From: Bacillus sp. FJAT-18017
GTDB taxonomy: Bacteria > Bacillota > Bacilli > Bacillales > Cytobacillaceae
Assembly: GCF_001278805.1 (NCBI RefSeq)
Contig: NZ_CP012602.1
Location: forward strand, 3,941,501-4,005,500
Direction of reading: 5' to 3'
Length of the DNA stretch: 64,000 nt
The translations under genes were made by a program, and so were the position numbers. The notes beneath the pieces are model-generated. The model saw only the letters and a list, made by a program, of their open reading frames with translations. It searched no databases and had not been told where the DNA came from. This document shows positions 33,425-42,264 of the stretch, piece by piece (within the stretch, counting starts at the first letter, position 1; each line of letters begins with the position of its first letter).

Positions 33425-33960
33425 AGACCAGACATAGGTTTATCAATTATTTTACTTGAATTGAAAATTTTTAGCTTTTCGTCACTTTTAACATACAAAG
33501 GATGCTTTGGATGCCCTTCTTTGGTAAGAGAAAGGCAAAATAACTCAACTCTTTTTAAATATCCCAAAACTTGTTCATTTCTATTATTTATTGTACCTTT
33601 AGTCCCCCATGCAGCTACTGCCAAATCTGCTTTTTTTAATGCATCAAGTATGTAGAAATCGTTATTTTTTCCAACTGGGTCTTCACAAGACAATAACTCT
33701 TTAGGATCAGTTGCTCTATAGGCAAATAAATTTACAACCTCAAAAGAACCAAATCCCCAACGTTTAGCAAAACTTATGCACCGCCTTATTGTAGGATCAT
33801 CTTCAAAATGATCAGCAGTACTTGGATTAAGCATTATAAAAACCATTCTTGGTAATTGACGATTCCAACCACGAAATAACGAATATCGATATCGCCCTGT
33901 CTCATCTAAAATAGCATCCATCTGAATTTCATCCAAATAATATTCCATTGACAATTGCAT
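33409..33960 (-). CDS. DUF1643 family protein
   Basis: 183 residues. DUF1643 hallmarks are clear: FIMLNPSTAD, DDPTIRRCISFAKRWGFG and VVNLFAYRATDP, then a Trp/Gly stretch AAWGTKG. The family is common in phages and defence-rich regions and may be nucleotide-related, but its function is not known. The ATG at 33960 is preceded by GTAGGTGAT. The last codons (APVK and stop) come from the right inverted repeat of the IS3 remnant, so the original C-terminus was replaced. Confidence 0.88.
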   Translation of the reverse strand: MQLSMEYYLDEIQMDAILDETGRYRYSLFRGWNRQLPRMVFIMLNPSTADHFEDDPTIRRCISFAKRWGFGSFEVVNLFAYRATDPKELLSCEDPVGKNNDFYILDALKKADLAVAAWGTKGTINNRNEQVLGYLKRVELFCLSLTKEGHPKHPLYVKSDEKLKIFNSSKIIDKPMSGLAPVK

Positions 33961-34410
33961 ATTATCACCTACCACTTATTTATTATTTTATATAATAATT
34001 ATGTGACAACAAAAGTTTATAATATCATTTACCCTTTTAACAAAATTTACTACAAACAAAGGGACTAATAATTTTTACAAAATCTTATATTATTACATGT
34101 ATAAATTCTCTATATTAAAAATAGAGTTCTTGAAAAATTTAACTACTCGACGTAAATGAAAGTTACCAAATCTTCGCCATTAACTAAGGAGGATTAATAA
34201 ATTTAATCTTCCTCTTGATAATAATAGTATTGAATTTTCAATATTAATATATCATTTAATCAGGAATGGAACAAAAAAATTATTTTCCAAACAAAGACAA
34301 TAAGAAACAGTAATATACGATAGGGATGACTTTATATTATTTTCCAAATTTTAGATTTGTTGACTGCTTATCACCCTCTTTACCCATAAATACCAAAAAT
34401 GATAGTATAA
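33961..34410. other. A+T-rich intergenic region, nothing recognised
   Basis: Very A+T-rich on both strands, with no frames of note and no hairpins with T-runs. It must contain the DUF1643 promoter near 33980-34030. Confidence 0.5.
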
Positions 34411-34716
34411 TTAAAATACTTGTAATTTGTATTGTTCATCTGCTAGAAAATAATTGATCAACTTAGTTTTGATATTGTATGTTGCGGATCTATTAAACTT
34501 TTCATAAAGGATCAGGGAAAATTTCTTCAATGATTTTCTTTCAATATTATTTAAGTGGTCCCTCATACGATTTCTTACTGCCACAGTTTCCCCGATATAG
34601 ACTGTTGTATCTTTATTCAGGAAATAAACTACAGGATAATCGGTATAATTAATATCCGTTAATCCTGTCTATTGATGACTGTCAAAAGGCATTGTTTTTA
34701 TATCTACTTTACTCAT
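34411..34716 (-). pseudogene. Broken GIY-YIG nuclease gene (N-terminal domain of a GIY-YIG/DUF2075-type protein)
   Basis: A 102-codon frame from ATG 34716 to TAA 34411 is interrupted only by TAG at codon 16. After the stop it reads YPVVYFLNKD, TTVYIGETVAVRNRMRDHL, the GIY-YIG core (VYF ... YIGET) with the conserved Arg and His. The frame then ends early, without the helicase part. The neighbour at 34835 is a DUF2075 helicase, a common fusion partner of such domains, so this is probably a scrap of a second, related gene. Confidence 0.75.
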
Positions 34717-34834
34717 ATTTTATTCTATCTACTTAATGGATTAATGGTTTTAAAGTTAAAAAAGTAAAAGGAAAAGTAACTACAATTAGAATAGCTATAA
34801 CAGCTAAAAATCGTGTTATTCTAGACTTACTATA

Positions 34835-36784
34835 TCAATTATAGTCCTGGCTTGTCTCTGCAACTTTACCAACCTGTTTAAAGAATTCATTTTCCCTAAG
34901 CTCATACTGTATCTGCCCAACTCTTTTTCTAAAGTAATTCTCAAGCTCTTTATCAGTACAAAAGATAAAACAGCCCTTCTGCCCTCTCGTCATTAAAGTG
35001 CGATAAGTATTTCTGATTATCTCATCCGCTAACTTTAATGCTTCTTCAGGTTTTTCCTTCAACATTTTCTTTAGGCCTTTTAAAGATTGGTCGGTTTTTG
35101 CGCGATTTTCATGGTTAGTCGAAACTTCACCATTCCGATATATAAGGTCATCCCCGATTATTACACCAACATAGTCAAATTCAAGTCCCTGGCTGGTATG
35201 GATGCAACCTATTTCATTTACAGAACTCTCGTCAATTGCCCATGTAGCCGAGTTATCAAGGTTCCAACTCATCCCGAAGTTGAACTCAGGAATAACTATG
35301 TCATGGATATTTGAGTTTGACTTCCCTTCCTTAATCCAGTTCCAACAATAGCCTGCCACTAGGCGAGCTTTATTGGTACCTCTATTAAGCCTCTCAATTT
35401 CCCAACGGAGTTCATTAGGGTCAGAATAAATTCTAAAGTCATAACTTGTTCCAATATAATTGGAATTGGCAGTTTCTCTTATCTGTAATACATCATCAAT
35501 CCAGCTAAGGTAGCCATCCGAGCCATTACATCTAAACTGAGATTCAAGTTTCATCACTGTTACTTTTGCATTCAACTCTTCAGCAAAATTCTTAATGGTT
35601 TCTACACTGCCAATATCTTTTAAAGTAACCCGTTGTCTCTCATCAATAAAATAAACTGCTACTTTTGATGCGTTCATTATTTCTTTTACCTGGTTCTCAC
35701 CAAGATTACTGAAAAGACCAGACTTTTCATTAAGTCGATGTGCCTCATCAACTATTAACATATCGAATTCGTTTTCTGGTGCATTAATGTAATTTCCAGA
35801 ACCAGTAAATAAATTATCAATATGCCCCTTACGAAAATTCTGTTTTAACTTTGTTGCGTAAATATTCCTGGGAGCAGAGTTCTTGGTAACATACTGAGCT
35901 ACCAAACTGCGATTGGTTGCTTCTACTAAAAGGTTAATCGCCAAAACTGATTTTCCAGTTCCCGGCCCGCCTTCGACAATAAGAACCTGTTTTGTATTAG
36001 TTCGCAACGAGTCGTTTGTAAGCTGTAAAGCGGTTTCGTAAACTACCTTTTGATCATCAATCATTATAAATTCCTGATTCCCCTGCAGCATACTGTTAAG
36101 AGAATCTTGTAGGGACTTTGAAGGACGGATTCTGCCGTTTTCGATTTTATAAAGGTTTTCTTTATTATCGCCATATTTAATATATTTCTTAATAAAATCC
36201 CTTAACTTACCTGAATCGCCTTTTCGAAATACAGGTGCCTGTTCAACGTAATAATCATAGACAGAATCAGTTAGCGGATCGGTACTTCCCAAATTTATGT
36301 AATTATGCAAATAGGCACACGGGTAAAAGTGCATATCCTCATTTTGGGCATTTTCGTTGTAATCTTTTATTAACGCTGCATATGACCAAGCCTGATATGA
36401 AGGGTGAGTAGTCTCCCTTATCCCTCTATTAATCAACGTCTTAACAATGGCTTCCTTCCCAGTTACCTTTTCAACTGAATCCCACTGCTTCAACTCAACT
36501 ATAACAATTGACTGTTTATCATCTTGATCTGAACCGCTTATAAGAAAATCAACACGTTTGGATGTATGAGGAATTCTAAACTCAATCGCCACACCTGCAT
36601 CACTTGGGATTTCATTATCGCTTAGAACCCTGAACATGTATTGCATAGAGTTGTCCCAAGCGCGAACTTCCGCTTTATTAACCCGACCCATTTTAGATTC
36701 AAAATTATTGCATATATTTTCAACCAAGTGATCTTCAAATACATCTTTTAGAAACTCACTTTTTGTCGCTTCATAGACTATCAT
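34835..36784 (-). CDS. Nuclease-helicase: N-terminal PD-(D/E)XK-like domain plus DUF2075 helicase
   Basis: 649 residues. N-terminal part: VDFLISG ... IVIVELKQW supplies D79, E97 and K99, a PD-(D/E)XK-like nuclease set. C-terminal part: superfamily 1-like ATPase DUF2075 with Walker A GGPGTGKS (272-279), Walker B LIVDEAHR (DEAH at 346-349), FIDERQRV, LESQFRCNG and C-terminal motifs IHTSQGLEFDYVG and YRTLMTRGQKG. Such proteins occur in anti-phage islands and may process nucleic acids. AGGAGAGGTGATACA site before the ATG. It stands alone. Confidence 0.88.
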   Translation of the reverse strand: MIVYEATKSEFLKDVFEDHLVENICNNFESKMGRVNKAEVRAWDNSMQYMFRVLSDNEIPSDAGVAIEFRIPHTSKRVDFLISGSDQDDKQSIVIVELKQWDSVEKVTGKEAIVKTLINRGIRETTHPSYQAWSYAALIKDYNENAQNEDMHFYPCAYLHNYINLGSTDPLTDSVYDYYVEQAPVFRKGDSGKLRDFIKKYIKYGDNKENLYKIENGRIRPSKSLQDSLNSMLQGNQEFIMIDDQKVVYETALQLTNDSLRTNTKQVLIVEGGPGTGKSVLAINLLVEATNRSLVAQYVTKNSAPRNIYATKLKQNFRKGHIDNLFTGSGNYINAPENEFDMLIVDEAHRLNEKSGLFSNLGENQVKEIMNASKVAVYFIDERQRVTLKDIGSVETIKNFAEELNAKVTVMKLESQFRCNGSDGYLSWIDDVLQIRETANSNYIGTSYDFRIYSDPNELRWEIERLNRGTNKARLVAGYCWNWIKEGKSNSNIHDIVIPEFNFGMSWNLDNSATWAIDESSVNEIGCIHTSQGLEFDYVGVIIGDDLIYRNGEVSTNHENRAKTDQSLKGLKKMLKEKPEEALKLADEIIRNTYRTLMTRGQKGCFIFCTDKELENYFRKRVGQIQYELRENEFFKQVGKVAETSQDYN

Positions 36785-36888
36785 TGTATCACCTCTCCTG
36801 ATTTCATTATAACTATAAATATCTATTATCTTCCATAATGAAACGAGATTATTAATTATTGTTATCCTTATATAAAAAACATATGGGG

Positions 36889-37220
36889 CTAACGTTCATC
36901 TTCAACACAGTTTGCCAGTATCTTGATGATGATAAACAAACTGACAGTGACCAATAGAGGGCCGAAAAAAATCCAGGGCGCTCTAATGAATTCATCAATG
37001 CCTGAACCAATCAAGCCTGCCCATTCACCAGATTTTGATAAATACTTCGGCATCGCCTCTTCTGGATGGGCAAGGTTCCTGGTTTTCTCCCGTCAATATA
37101 GTATTGAAAAACGCCAAGCTGGATGAGAAGCAGCATATTGATAGACAGTTGCTTCAGGAATACCACAATCAGCCTGTTTTTTAAAACAAAAAGAATTTGT
37201 TTCGTGCCAACTGCTTGCAA
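36889..37220 (-). pseudogene. Frameshifted membrane-protein gene remnant
   Basis: Two minus-strand frames are coding-like. Around 37100-37220 is a hydrophobic stretch (VFLKQLSINMLLLIQLGVFQ); 36889-37060 in another frame ends with EFIRAPWIFFGPLLVTVSLF, IIIKILANC and a stop. They look like one gene broken by a frameshift; the family is unknown. Confidence 0.4.
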
Positions 37221-37483
37221 CCAGGTGCTGGGAAGCTATGATAAATTCATTACTTAAAATATACCTAGATTCTTTTACCCCTCATACGATTAAGCCTATT
37301 GGATTCATGCAAAACTCATTATAAAGTTCTTTCAGGATGCAGAAATTACCACATGAACTACGGATGTTTGAAGGCAGGAGCATAGCTAACCAGGCAACCT
37401 GGTTGTAGATGCCAATATCCCAGGATCTTTAAAAGTAGCTGATGCCATGGTGGCACAGGGAGAAATTTTTAAAAAAACATAAA
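37221..37483 (+). other. Region with a short coding-like end before a terminator
   Basis: A plus-strand frame ends in VDANIPGSLKVADAMVAQGE and a stop near 37481, just before the terminator. No start is present, so it may be the 3' scrap of a lost gene. Nothing else is visible. Confidence 0.3.
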
Positions 37484-37518
37484 GGGTGATTGCTTACAGA
37501 AAAGCATCACCCCTTTTT
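37484..37518 (+). terminator. Rho-independent terminator
   Basis: GGGTGAT-GCTT pairs with AGC-TCACCC, followed by TTTTT. It follows the gene scrap on the plus strand. Confidence 0.75.
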
Positions 37519-37602
37519 ACATTTAAACTTTTGGTCGGTTCGCCCTACCTCAGAAAGGTGTGATTTTACAGTTCCCTGCAAATAGCATAACGGGCGCAAA
37601 AA

Positions 37603-38988
37603 TTACTTTATTGTGGATTCTATGGTGATATTTATATTTTCATTTTCATCCTTCTTTTTTCGATATGAATATAAAGCATATAACAGTATAAACCAAGCAG
37701 GTGTCAGCAATAATGCCGGCCTTGTTTCATCAGCAATCAGCATAATAATCAGGACTACAGCAAACAACGCTAGTACCGCGTAATTAATAAATGGCGTCAG
37801 TGGTGCTTTAAATTTTGATTTTGCATGTAATTCAGGACGTGTCTTCTTATATTTTAAATGAGAAAGCAGAATGACACTCCAGACCCAAATGAAACAAATT
37901 GCACTAATGGATGTCACAAGTCCAAAAGCCTGTTCCGGTAGGAGTTTACTCAAAAGAGCCCCTATTGATACGACAAGTGTAGATACCCATAACCCGTTGG
38001 CTGGTACATGATTTTTATTAAGTTTTGAAAAACTGGATGAGGCCTGGTTATTCTTGCTTAAGTTATATAGCATCCGGCTTGTTGAAAACATCCCGCTGTT
38101 GCCAGCAGAAGCGGCTGATGTTAATACGACAAAGTTAATAATACCTGCGGCAATTGGAATTCCGACTAAACTGAACGTTTTAACAAAAGGGCTTTCCGAT
38201 GCATTAAGTTCCGTCCAAGGGTTAACGGAAAGAAGGATGATAAGTGCCCCAACGTAGAAAAAAAGAATTCTTAAAGGAATTTTATTAATGGCCGATGGTA
38301 TGTTTTTTTCTGGGTTGGATGTTTCCGCTGCAGATACACCGACCAATTCCATTCCAACAAAGGCGAATACAACCAATTGGAATGAAAGCACGAAACCTGA
38401 AATACCGTTTGGAAATAATCCCCCATGTTCCCAAAGATTTTTAACTGTAACCGTCCCTGCATTTGTATCGAATCCCATCACCAGCAAGATAACTCCCATG
38501 CCAATTAAACCGAGAATTGTAATGACCTTTATTAAAGCAAACCAAAACTCCAATTCTCCAAATAGTTTCACAGTTAATAAATTCAGTCCTAATAAAATGA
38601 TTAAACAGATGATTGCAGGCACCCATTGCGGGATATCAAACCAATAGCGCACATAGACACCGACGGCAATAATATCAGCCATGGCGGTCACAATCCAGCA
38701 AAACCAATATGTCCATCCGGTTACGAAGGCTGCCCTTGGTCCAAGATAATCCTGGGCAATGTCTGTAAACGATTGATAACCTGCTTTGGACAACAGCAGT
38801 TCCCCCAATGCCCTCATAACAAAAAACAGGGCAGTTCCTACGAGTAAATAGGCAAGGATGATGGAGGGGCCAGCCAGTTGGATCGCTTCACCTGAACCCA
38901 AGAATAATCCAGTACCAATGGTGCCGCCAATTGCAATGAGTTGAACATGCCGATTTGCTAGGTCTCTCTTTAATTCTTGTTGTGCCAA
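37603..38988 (-). CDS. Amino acid permease (APC family, D-Ala/D-Ser/Gly type), under a glycine riboswitch
   Basis: The 461-residue APC transporter has 12 spans. The first-span signature IAIGGTIGTGLFLGSG and later FVGMELVGVSAAETSNPEK are typical of the CycA/amino-acid-permease subfamily. Glycine, alanine or D-serine are likely substrates. A glycine riboswitch with a terminator lies in its leader, supporting a glycine or alanine role. The start is TTG after TAGGAGGAG. It is transcribed alone. Confidence 0.9.
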   Translation of the reverse strand: MAQQELKRDLANRHVQLIAIGGTIGTGLFLGSGEAIQLAGPSIILAYLLVGTALFFVMRALGELLLSKAGYQSFTDIAQDYLGPRAAFVTGWTYWFCWIVTAMADIIAVGVYVRYWFDIPQWVPAIICLIILLGLNLLTVKLFGELEFWFALIKVITILGLIGMGVILLVMGFDTNAGTVTVKNLWEHGGLFPNGISGFVLSFQLVVFAFVGMELVGVSAAETSNPEKNIPSAINKIPLRILFFYVGALIILLSVNPWTELNASESPFVKTFSLVGIPIAAGIINFVVLTSAASAGNSGMFSTSRMLYNLSKNNQASSSFSKLNKNHVPANGLWVSTLVVSIGALLSKLLPEQAFGLVTSISAICFIWVWSVILLSHLKYKKTRPELHAKSKFKAPLTPFINYAVLALFAVVLIIMLIADETRPALLLTPAWFILLYALYSYRKKKDENENINITIESTIK

Positions 38989-39030
38989 TCCTAACTCCTC
39001 CTAGTACAATATGAAATTTAAAAAACCAAT

Positions 39031-39062
39031 AAAAAAAGAGATTGGATGTCCTCCAATCTCTT
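39031..39062 (-). terminator. Leader terminator of the glycine riboswitch
   Basis: AAGAGATTGGAG pairs with ATCCAATCTCTT, followed by seven T residues on the minus strand. It sits between aptamer and gene, so glycine binding can decide whether the transcript continues. Confidence 0.85.
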
Positions 39063-39125
39063 AGTTAAAAGAATAAGAATAATTTTGTTATGACAATAAA
39101 AATTATCAATATAATAAATATTCTG

Positions 39126-39215
39126 TACTCTTCTGTCCTTTTGCCTGAGATTGTGAACCCTTCGGCGCCGCGAATTCCCGCGGTCTCTCCAGAAGCTGCT
39201 CCTGCCATAGTTTGA
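39126..39215 (-). promoter_or_regulatory. Glycine riboswitch (single gcvT-type aptamer)
   Basis: On the minus strand the conserved glycine aptamer words follow in order: GGAGAGACC, GGCGCCGAAGGG and CTCAGGCAAAAGGACAG. Only one aptamer is visible; the tandem second copy common in gcv operons is missing. With a transporter downstream, single aptamers usually act as off-switches, but direction here is inference. Confidence 0.88.
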
Positions 39216-39285
39216 TTCCATGACATTCATAGCTGCTTTTTATAAAATTTTTCAAATCTTCAATGTTATCTTTAAATAATTGTTA

Positions 39286-39314
39286 ATTTTAGTAGGAGTC
39301 AAATGTTTTGTCAA
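39286..39314 (-). promoter_or_regulatory. Sigma-A promoter of the riboswitch-permease transcript
   Basis: TTGACA at 39309-39314 and TAAAAT at 39286-39291, with 17 bases between. It starts the transcript about 65 bases before the aptamer. Confidence 0.75.
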
Positions 39315-39435
39315 CTATTTAAAACAATTAAGTTGCTGTGGAAAAAGAATAAACATCAAAAGTCCGCGGACTAGTCTTGCCCCTGTCAAGGCAAACTAAA
39401 AAATTCGTGACAGGGATCCCCCTGCCCTATCCATC

Positions 39436-40323
39436 CTACAAGAAAATCTCCTCACCTACATTCATTTCCTTCGCCTTGTCGAAAACGCCCTTCGCCACCG
39501 CCAGGTCAAAATGGGCTGCCCCTACAGATTTGTAGATCGTGATATCCTTATAATTTCGTTCAACCTTATTCACGTGAAGTTCAGCTAATGTCCCAGAAAG
39601 CTGCTCAAATGACCATTTCCCTCTTTGGGCTGCATCTATGAATTCTCCAGCCTCCGCTTTCATCCCCTCATGATCATCAGCGTAAATCAACGCTGCTTGT
39701 TCAATTGCCCCTAATGGTATTTCACGCATTTCCGGTAAATAACTACCCACGCCGATAATATGTGTCCCGGCTTTTAAATAATGTGCATCAAACACTTCTT
39801 CAGTTGAACGGTTTGCACAACAAATGACATCAGACTGGGAGACGGCTTCGTTCCGGTCGACATCGGTATGAATCGCAGCGGTCACACCGGCCTCTTTGAG
39901 CTTTTCGCTGAATGTATATGTCTTATCGGTGGAGCGATTTATTAAATAGATGTCTTGAATCGGCAGCACGTTCACTATTCCCAGTACTTGCTCAAACGCC
40001 ATTCCACCTGTACCAATGACGGTCAACACGTGACTGTCAGGCCTGGTGAGATGGCGTGCTGAAATTGCACTTAGTGCGCCAGTTCTCAATCGTGTCAGAT
40101 AAGAAGCGGCCACTAAGCTTATATGTCTTCCTGTTTCGAGCTCTGTTAGTAAAATGGCTCCTTGTGTGGTCGGAAGCTCAGCTGAGCCGTTATCAGGAAG
40201 GATGGATACAATTTTGGCAGCTGCCATTTCCGCCCCATCCGAACTTGGCATATAGAGTACAGAACCGTTGCGTTCAGGGACATTCAGTACCGTCCGAGGA
40301 GCATATTCAGTTGCAAGCAGCAA
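39436..40323 (-). pseudogene. Chimeric ornithine cyclodeaminase-like gene remnant with an MFS gene piece at its front
   Basis: From TVLNVPERNGSVLYMPSSDG to the end this frame is nearly identical to the intact OCD-like gene at 42265. Its first ten residues, LLATEYAP, and the frame before them (IGGEWGGAL, to about 40352) are those of the MHS transporter at 43294. A duplicated transporter-OCD pair must have lost the DNA between them. The N-terminal ~50 residues of OCD are missing, so activity is doubtful. No ribosome binding site is seen at the apparent start. Confidence 0.75.
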
Positions 40324-40355
40324 CGCTCCTCCCCATTCGCCGCCGATTGCAAACT

Positions 40356-40400
40356 AAAAAGGATAGACACGCATCATACATATGCTCTGTCTATCCTTTT
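40356..40400. repeat. Palindromic repeat, terminator-like (copy 1)
   Basis: AAAAGGATAGAC pairs with GTCTATCCTTTT. The same stem with a different loop occurs at 48768. It separates the chimeric OCD remnant and the peptidase gene, and the end of the peptidase frame runs into it. Confidence 0.75.
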
Positions 40401-41210
40401 ACATTTAAAAAATTCGTAACTGGCACTACCTAATATATGTCGTAAAAATTCATTTAACAAGAAACGGAAAGTGACTGGCACCCTGTTTTTATGCAAACGT
40501 ACTACTAAACATTCATCTTCCAGCTCGACACAGCAAGCCCGCTCGTGCTGTTCATATTCAGGCACAATTTTTCCGACAAGCCGCCAAAATGAACGGTCAT
40601 GATTCATATGCACCATATGGCACATTTCATGGACGACCACATAATCAATCACCTCGATTGGTGCCATGGACAGCTTCCAATTGAATGTCAAATTCCTCAT
40701 AGAATCACACGTTCCCCAGTTCGTCTTACTGTCCGTGATTCGAATCGAACGGGGCTTTGTTTTGAATTCGCTTTGATTAAATTTAACCCGTTTCTCGATC
40801 AAAACCTTGCACTGCTGATAGTAAAATCGCTTTAAAGCCTGTTTAATGTTCTTATCATTTTGTTCTTTCACGTATACGTGCAGCTTATCTCCCTCAAACA
40901 CTGCATTGTCTATTTCAATATCCGTATCCTGGGAAATCAAAATCGGATAGGATTTGCCTAAATACAGAAATTGCCCACCCTGACCGTACTCTTTTTCCAT
41001 GCTGCCTGCGGCCCGCTCTTTCATTTCCTTCGCCCTTTGCAGGATGAGGTCCCATCTGTCTTCTATTATTAGAAGCAGACTTGCATCAGAAGTCCCCTTT
41101 GGAGCCTGTACTTCAATATTTCCATACAGATCGATATAAATGCCAATCGTGGATCGTTTCTTATAAATCACATCAAACCGAATTGTTTCCCCCGAAAAAG
41201 TATGAAGCAT
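40374..41210 (-). CDS. YgjP-like (DUF45) zinc metallopeptidase domain protein with unusual tail
   Basis: 278 residues. The YgjP/SprT-like core is clear: TDSKTNWGTCDSMRNLTFNW, the zinc motif HEMCH at 194-198 with H204 (VVVHEMCHMVHMNHDRSFW). The family is usually about 230 residues. Here, after EYEQHERA, the expected end is replaced by about 45 residues that read through a GTGCCAGTCAC-type repeat and into the palindrome at 40356. This suggests a lost original stop. AGGTGATGAC site before ATG. RraB-like gene lies upstream (15 bases), so probably one operon. Confidence 0.85.
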   Translation of the reverse strand: MLHTFSGETIRFDVIYKKRSTIGIYIDLYGNIEVQAPKGTSDASLLLIIEDRWDLILQRAKEMKERAAGSMEKEYGQGGQFLYLGKSYPILISQDTDIEIDNAVFEGDKLHVYVKEQNDKNIKQALKRFYYQQCKVLIEKRVKFNQSEFKTKPRSIRITDSKTNWGTCDSMRNLTFNWKLSMAPIEVIDYVVVHEMCHMVHMNHDRSFWRLVGKIVPEYEQHERACCVELEDECLVVRLHKNRVPVTFRFLLNEFLRHILGSASYEFFKCKRIDRAYV

Positions 41211-41225
41211 GTCATCACCTGCATT

Positions 41226-41561
41226 TTAATCTATAAATACGCCCCAGCCATCAGCATGGCCGCCGTATGGCTTGCTTATTTTAACCAGCTTTTCCTGCAC
41301 CTTTTTTAATTCGCTATGGTTAAGGAGCATTCTTTTCGAGCAGCTGCAAGCCCACTCATCTGTTTCATCATCCTGCTCCAGTAAGCCATGGAAGCCTGCT
41401 TCCTTTAACACGGGCAGAAGCTTTTCGCCGGTCTTCTGATCAGGTACCGCGATAAAAAACTCGACTGCCTGCGGCTTTTTAAAACTCACACCTTCATTGA
41501 ACAAACTGCGCAATGCTTCACCATCCGCGTCGTTTGGAAATTTCATCATCCATTCCTCCAT
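41226..41561 (-). CDS. RraB-like protein (ribonuclease E inhibitor family)
   Basis: About 111 residues: EEWMMKFPNDADGEALRSLF, then KPQAVEFFIAVPDQKTGEKL, AGFHGLLEQDDETDEWACSC and YGGHADGWGVFID. Order and ending match the RraB/DUF695-like fold (regulator of ribonuclease activity B). Bacilli lack RNase E in the E. coli form, so its target here is unknown. The ATG at 41561 with GAAGG seven bases before it is chosen over an upstream GTG. It is followed by the YgjP-like gene. Confidence 0.82.
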   Translation of the reverse strand: MEEWMMKFPNDADGEALRSLFNEGVSFKKPQAVEFFIAVPDQKTGEKLLPVLKEAGFHGLLEQDDETDEWACSCSKRMLLNHSELKKVQEKLVKISKPYGGHADGWGVFID

Positions 41562-41634
41562 TTGTGTGCCTTCTATGTTGTCATTATCATGCACTTGCTA
41601 AATTTTGGCTAATCATTTAATTATGAATTTGTTG

Positions 41635-41643
41635 TGTTATAAT
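41635..41643 (+). promoter_or_regulatory. Extended -10 promoter of a candidate small RNA
   Basis: TGTTATAAT (TG at 41635, TATAAT at 41638-41643) is a consensus extended -10 element pointing towards the terminator at 41691. No good -35 is seen, as is usual for extended -10 promoters. Confidence 0.5.
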
Positions 41644-41649
41644 GTAAAT

Positions 41650-41720
41650 AACCTTTTAGCTTTAAACTTTTTTCTTTACCGGTTCCATGACCCTGCTCGT
41701 TCGTTGAGCAGGGTTTTTTA
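41650..41720 (+). ncRNA. Candidate small regulatory RNA next to the cold shock gene
   Basis: An extended -10 promoter is followed about 50 bases later by a perfect intrinsic terminator. No ORF lies between, and no plus-strand gene ends here. The predicted transcript is about 70 nt with a pyrimidine-rich single-stranded stretch (CTTTTTTCTTTACC) that could pair with purine-rich translation start sites. It lies between the rraB-like and csp genes, antisense to neither. Confidence 0.5.
41691..41719 (+). terminator. Rho-independent terminator of the candidate small RNA
   Basis: CCCTGCTC and GAGCAGGG form a perfect 8-bp stem, followed by six T. Confidence 0.85.
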
Positions 41721-41740
41721 TTGCACTTTTTTTGAAAATT

Positions 41741-41770
41741 AAAAAAACAGACTCTTTTGGAGTCTGTTTC
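41741..41770 (-). terminator. Rho-independent terminator of the cold shock gene
   Basis: AAACAGACTC and GAGTCTGTTT form a 10-bp stem; T-run on the minus strand. Confidence 0.88.
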
Positions 41771-41787
41771 GGTATGTTAGTCCAAAA

Positions 41788-41988
41788 TTAAGCTTTTTGA
41801 ACGTTTGCAGCTTGAGGTCCGCGTGCGCCTTGCTCAACGTCAAAAGTTACTTTTTGACCTTCGTCTAAAGATTTGAAGCCTTCAGATTGGATTGCGGAGA
41901 AATGTACGAATACGTCTTCTCCACCTTCGCGCTCGATGAATCCGAAGCCTTTTTCTGCGTTAAACCATTTCACTGTACCTTGTTCCAT
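41788..41988 (-). CDS. Cold shock protein (CspA family, CspB/CspD-like)
   Basis: 66 residues, the usual size. RNP1 KGFGFIE and RNP2 VFVHFSAI are intact, followed by [20 protein letters not shown]. It is a single-stranded RNA/DNA chaperone of the cytoplasm. It resembles B. subtilis CspD ([10 protein letters not shown]). A strong GAGGAGG site precedes the ATG; the long leader up to about 42170 is typical of csp genes and may be a thermosensor. It has its own terminator. Confidence 0.97.
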   Translation of the reverse strand: MEQGTVKWFNAEKGFGFIEREGGEDVFVHFSAIQSEGFKSLDEGQKVTFDVEQGARGPQAANVQKA

Positions 41989-42264
41989 GTGTGTTGCCTC
42001 CTCGTGCTAATGCACATTGTTTGTTACTATCCCTGCCCAAAGTGATCATTAGAACGAAAAGTCGATCTTTACACCGGTCAAAAATAATTCTTCCTTATCA
42101 TAACTTGGAACAGGAGAAATTGCAAGGGACCTTAGTAGGGCGACTTCCTCCTTAATCATGTATAAGTTTGAGTTGAACGGAGAACGTTGTAGATCAAGAG
42201 AAAATCAGGGCTTAATTTTTGTATACCTGCCTAAACATAGGATTTGCCCCATATCCTATCCATC

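Noticed and set aside
39018..39230. Short frame across the riboswitch
   Set aside because: It runs through aptamer and terminator; the RNA explanation is far stronger.
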